From positions 5,180,635 through 5,244,634 of the forward strand of contig OZ038457.1 in NCBI GenBank assembly GCA_964036195.1: a stretch of 64,000 bases of DNA, read 5' to 3'. This DNA comes from Sphaerolaimus hirsutus (Eukaryota > Nematoda > Chromadorea > Monhysterida > Sphaerolaimidae). Position 1 is the first letter of the stretch. Every line of letters begins with the position of its first letter. Below are positions 59,555 through 64,000 of the stretch, piece after piece. The notes beneath the pieces were generated by a model. The model saw nothing but the letters and a program-made list of their open reading frames with translations, did not search any database and was not told the origin of the DNA. The position numbers and the translations under genes are program-made.

Positions 59555-60124
59555 ATCGCTGTAGTATAAAATATTCAGGTAATGTGCTTCCATGTACCTC
59601 CACATTGTGTGACATTACTCCCAAAGTAACAACATCCTTTTATAACTTTGTTTGATCACTATTCCGTGCCAAACTTTACCTGAAGTCACGAACATTTGAC
59701 TATAAGGCGATATATGAACGATATGTCGACGAAAAATGGATATTTTTGACACAAATCACCACTGTTAATGCTATCTCGTGGTTCCACAGACATTATATGG
59801 TCATATATAACATCACAGAGTATTGCCGCTTGTTTGATATACCTATATATGTTGACACAAGGCCATATCTGGGAGCTTTTAAAAAACGTTTTTTTTATAA
59901 AAAACATTTTTAGTTAAAACATGAGAGTTAAAAAAACATGAGAGCTAAAAAAACGTTTTTTTTTTCAACCCTACTAAGCACTAGGAATTTTGCAAAAAAA
60001 ATGTTTTCGTGCAAGCGCGCAATTTCACACACAATTTGACATTGGTGGTTGTTTTCATTGGTTTTGTGGCATTTTTAGTATCAAAGCATCCATTTCTATG
60101 TGCTACCATGGGTTAATATAGGGT

Positions 60125-60285
60125 GGCAGACGGTACGGCCTTGCGGTAAACCGTACGGTACGGTAAATTTCCCATTTTGCGGTAAACGGTACGGTACGGT
60201 AAATCTTCAATTTTGCGGTAAACGGTACGGTACGGTAAATCTGAAAAGTGCGGTACGCGGTACGGTACGGTAAATTTCCAATGTC
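60125..60285. repeat. Tandem GCGGTAAACGGTACGGTACG array
   Basis: Four to five units of about 34 bp inside the composite element. Similar CGGTAACC wording occurs at 18655-18800 and 30185-30225. Confidence 0.75.
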
Positions 60286-62040
60286 AGAAATGTATCAATG
60301 CGGAACTATGTAGGGGCTTATTTATTGTGTAGAAGGAAGAAATGGAGAAAACGTTGCAAAAAGTGGGTGAAAAAATGCAGTAGCTGAAAATAGTTGAAAA
60401 TGAGTATATGACCATACATCAAACCTATCATTGCAACAACAAAGCTCATAAAAGAAAGTAAATACATTGAGGGTGATGTTTCACACCTTGATGCTTCCAT
60501 GTACCTCCACAGTGTGTAACATCACTCCCAAAGTAACAACCTCCTTTTAAAACATTGTTTGATCACTATTCCGTGCCAAACTTTACCTGAAGTCACGAAC
60601 ATTCGACTATAAGGCGATATATGAACGATATGTCGATGAAAAATGGATATTTTTGACACAAATCACCACTGTTAATGCTATCTCGTTGTTCCACAGACAT
60701 TATATGGTCATATATAACATCACAGAGTATTGCCGCTTGTTTGATATACCTATATATGTTGACACAAGGCCATATCTGGGAGCTTTGAAAAAAAACGTTT
60801 AAAATTAAAAAACAACTTTAAAAAAACATTGAGTTGAAAAAAAACGTTTTTTTCAACCCTAGTCACATACCATACCGGGAATAGATTTGATAGTCAATTT
60901 CACTATATTTGGAGACATCGTAATAAACAATCTAAGCAACTTTAACTTAAATCCGTTTAACGGTAGTTGAAAAAAGCATTAAATACACAACTACACCATA
61001 CCACAAGTGTATCCACTTCACAAAACCAACAAGCAGCGAAAAACCGCACCTTGGAAAAGCCGCGATTTTCATGTACCTATACACATCGACATTATTCATA
61101 CGGCTTTTTTACGGTGGCACAACTCAACCGTGAATTTTATGTTTATGTTTGCCATCCGGAAAAAGTGCACCGGCCGCGCGGAATGAATGTATTTATCTAC
61201 ATTTTTACGGGTGCAGCGGGCAGATTTTGAAGTAAAATTTTAAAAGGGAGGAAATGAATGGCGCCAAATTTGAATGTAAAAAAAGTTGTGAATAAAACGG
61301 ATAGGATGCATGATTAATTGACTTTTGGAATGTTGCACACAGTTCTATTCACACATTTACACAGCCTTTGAACGTTTTTCTTAGAAGCTTAATAAACAAT
61401 TTCGGCACAAAATATTGAGCAAAACGAAATCAACGCCATGCACTATGTTTCTTTAACGCAATTTTGTGGTCAAACCATCTCCGAAAAAATCCACTTGACC
61501 TCCCAGAATTCTCTGAATGGTGTCCGGGTCAATTTACCACTCAAACGCGTGCGCTAAAGGCGAGATTTTGTTGTCGCGAGAATTGGCACTTTTTTTAACT
61601 TAAAAATGTAATCCCATTTGCGGAGGCAGATATGTCAAGTTGGTTTTTATCCGTATTGACATGTTTTCCGGTGTCATTAAAGTTTGCTTTTGTCATTCAA
61701 TTTGTCACAAATTAGTCATTCGTCACAAGCCGATGTGACTACCAGAATATAAATACTATAGGTACTTCATACAAACGATTCCGTTGTCTTTTTCAAATTA
61801 TTACAATTTCCAAATTTATTGAAAATACGGCGGAAAACTAGTGTATATCTGGAGCAGTTATACTGTGACGACATGAACTAATGTGAACCGGCAAACATGA
61901 ATAACCGACCCATATGTATTTTGGATGGAACACACTGTAAATTAGTGTTCCGACGGGTAAACACGAACAGATACCACAAGTTCCAATCAGACCATCGGTA
62001 TACGCCATGCATGACCGAAAGTGATAAATTCACATGGAAC

Positions 62041-62679
62041 TAGTGTTGGCCGATGTTTTTTTAAAACGTTTTTTTTAATAAAAAAACATGACGTCCGAAA
62101 TGTTGTTTTTTTTTAAAAACATCGCCCAAATTTTTAGTACTAAGCACTAGGTATTTTGCAAAATTTTTGCGCGCAAGCGCGCAATTTCACACACAAATTG
62201 ACACTGTTGGTTGTTTTCGTTGGTTTTGCAGCATTTCTAGTATCAAACCATGCATTTCTATGTGCTAACATAGGTGAATAAGCCGTCATATGTTGCTGTA
62301 GTATATAATATTGAGGTAATGTGCTTCCATGTACCTCCACAGTGTGTAACATCACTCCCAAAGTAACAACCTCCTTTTATAACCTTGTTTGATCACTATT
62401 CCGTGCCAAACTTCACTCGAAGTCACGAACATTCGACTATAAGCCGATATACGAACATGTCGACAAAAAATGGATATTTTTGATACAAATCACCACTTAT
62501 AATGCGATCCCATGGCTCCACAGCCATCATATGGTCATATATAACATCACAGAGTATTGCCACTGTCTGATATACCTATATATGTTGACACAAGGTGATA
62601 TCTGGGAGCTTTAAAAAAACGTTTAAAAAAAACGTTTTAAAAAAAACATAGTTAAAAAAAACGTTTTTTTCCAACCCTA
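62041..62679. mobile_element. GGCCGATG hAT-like element, copy 4
   Basis: TAGTGTTGGCCGATG ... TTTTCCAACCCTA, flanked by CATGGAAC (62033-62040 and 62680-62687). Confidence 0.87.
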
Positions 62680-62771
62680 CATGGAACACCCACAAAAAGC
62701 GCCAGGCAGCACCAAAACGAGAACACTTAACACGCACTGAACACAACCAAAAAACAACAACAAAAACTTAC

Positions 62772-62852
62772 CTTTTCTGCCAAAATACTGCAAATAAATG
62801 TGGGTAGTTGCGAGCCCTGCCAAAAGGAATCCAACAGCTGTAGTTATCAAAA
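62772..62852 (-). CDS. Candidate exon encoding a membrane segment
   Basis: Acceptor gttttcgcag and strong donor gtaagt bound 81 nt. One frame (2 + 26 codons + 1) reads LITTAVGFLLAGLATTHIYL, a clear membrane helix, then QYFGRK. The arrangement (short helix, then basic residues) recalls Tim14/DNAJC19-type N-termini, but no J domain was found downstream, so the family is unassigned. A phase-compatible last exon may lie near 61530. Confidence 0.4.
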
Positions 62853-63402
62853 CTGCGAAAACACCAACATCAATTGATTAATTAATTAATTGGGTAGATT
62901 AATTACACCATAGGCATGCAGGTAAGGTTCTTTCTAGGGTTCGTTAGAAACACCCACATGCAGTGTTAAGTGATGCAGAGAACAGCACAAACGCACACGC
63001 AGTGCTTTCCAGACGTAAAAAAAGTTATGGTGCATAGAATGCGATTTTATTGCCGATGTTACGACGTCATAAAGAAAAAAGCTATAAAAAAGCTGGTAAA
63101 TATGACATGAGAATAGAACTGCAGAATATCACTTGTCATTACAGGAAATTCGCTTTGCGGCTATTAGCAAGCATATTTAATGTGAATAATCCATATTTTA
63201 GATCTATAAACATCGAACAAAGCATCCATGTATACGAAATAGAAAACAAAGTTGGCACAGTGACAACTAGAAATATATTTATAATAGCTAAATGTTTTAG
63301 TTTCGCCAAAACACAGCATACCAACTTGAAATATATTTAGAATCCCTGACCATAAATGATCACAAAAGCAGGGAAGAAGTAAACAACAATAGATTAACTC
63401 AC

Positions 63403-63504
63403 CATAATTATGAAATGGCATTTACGAGTGACTAAAATGTTTCCGACTATATCAATCTTGTAGTCGACTGCAGTGACATTTACACTGAATGTACCATATT
63501 CCAT
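63403..63504 (-). CDS. Candidate exon upstream of the membrane-segment exon
   Basis: Acceptor tttattcag, donor gtgagt, 34 open codons (MEYGTFSVNVTAVDYKIDIV). It ends in phase 0 and so does not join the membrane-helix frame at 62852. About 75 nt around its start resemble 12890-12960, so it may be part of an old repeat. Confidence 0.22.
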
Positions 63505-64000
63505 CTGAATAAAGAACCAACAAAAATAAATGTTGTATTACCACATTAGACTGCTTCCGCTATGGATGAATTCAGTGGATGATTTCTCACGCGGTAAATC
63601 TTTACAGATGAAAAATTTCTTTATTCATCAATATTTATATGGTAACATTATCCGTAAAGCAGAACGCAGTATATAAAAAACACAACGTATATAATACCAT
63701 GAGTGGAAAAGCGCCACAAAAACATGCAAAGGCGCCATTCAAAATAAAAGGGCAGGGCACCAGCCAGAAAAAGTGCCATACCATCCAATCACCACATATT
63801 CAGGTATCTTGCGGCGTTCCAAAAATTATGAGACAGTGCGCTGAGCTAACTGATGGCGCAATTGTCGTAATATTAATTTAACATTGGGGTTAACATTTTG
63901 GACAAAGTTCTGCTATCTAAATAGTGTTGTTCTCTAAGTTTTCACAAACAAACGTTTAAAACACACACATAAGTGGCACAAAATGCACACTGGCAGGGAC

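Larger units (their letters stand above)
58465..60861. mobile_element. Composite of nested GGCCGATG elements (2.4 kb)
   Basis: Outer ends GGGTTGGCCGATG and TTTCAACCCTA carry direct repeats GTCACATA (58457-58464 and 60862-60869). Inside are a second start (TAGTGTTGGCCGATG near 58540), the CGATAT element 58792-59554, a right end near 59970, a tandem CGGTACGGTAAA block (60125-60285) and another partial right half (60480-60860). Confidence 0.75.

Overview
The window is eukaryotic: multi-exon genes with GT-AG introns sit in DNA dominated by non-autonomous foldback elements, homopolymeric C/G runs and nested insertions. Three genes can be assembled exon by exon with consistent reading phases. They point to a nematode, or a close ecdysozoan relative. 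One gene encodes a secreted DB-module protein, a family largely described from nematodes. Another encodes a p120-type catenin carrying N-terminal fibronectin III domains, the layout I recall for C. elegans JAC-1. Short 5' leaders directly after AG acceptors would fit spliced-leader trans-splicing. The species cannot be named from the sequence.

Layout. 1276-6265 (-) holds a five-exon TMEM47/VAB-9-like claudin-superfamily protein (212 aa). 7745-11518 (+) holds a six-exon secreted DB-module protein (258 aa), divergently arranged with the first gene. 15205-44759 (-) holds a gene of at least 27 coding exons for a p120/delta-catenin (1492 aa in my model): a low-complexity N-terminus, four fibronectin III domains, a linker, and the armadillo repeats. 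Two of its introns (8.1 and 6.6 kb) are packed with mobile elements. 44760-64000 is mostly nested elements and old repeats, with a few unassigned candidate exons. Two of the three genes belong to families that act at cadherin-based apical junctions; whether the linkage matters is unknown.

Mobile landscape. At least six foldback families occur. Four families show 8-bp target duplications (hAT-like). Another has the ends CAGGTGCC...CCCTGTAAA and TTTACAGGG...GCCCCCAG.

The most interesting observation is that two catenin introns (183 and 184 nt) coincide from first to last base with a copy of this last family. Both splice sites lie in the terminal inverted repeats. A third (185 nt) is almost entirely a diverged copy. 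These behave like introner elements, transposons that insert into genes and are spliced as new introns. Related copies lie in other introns and between genes, some interrupted by younger elements.
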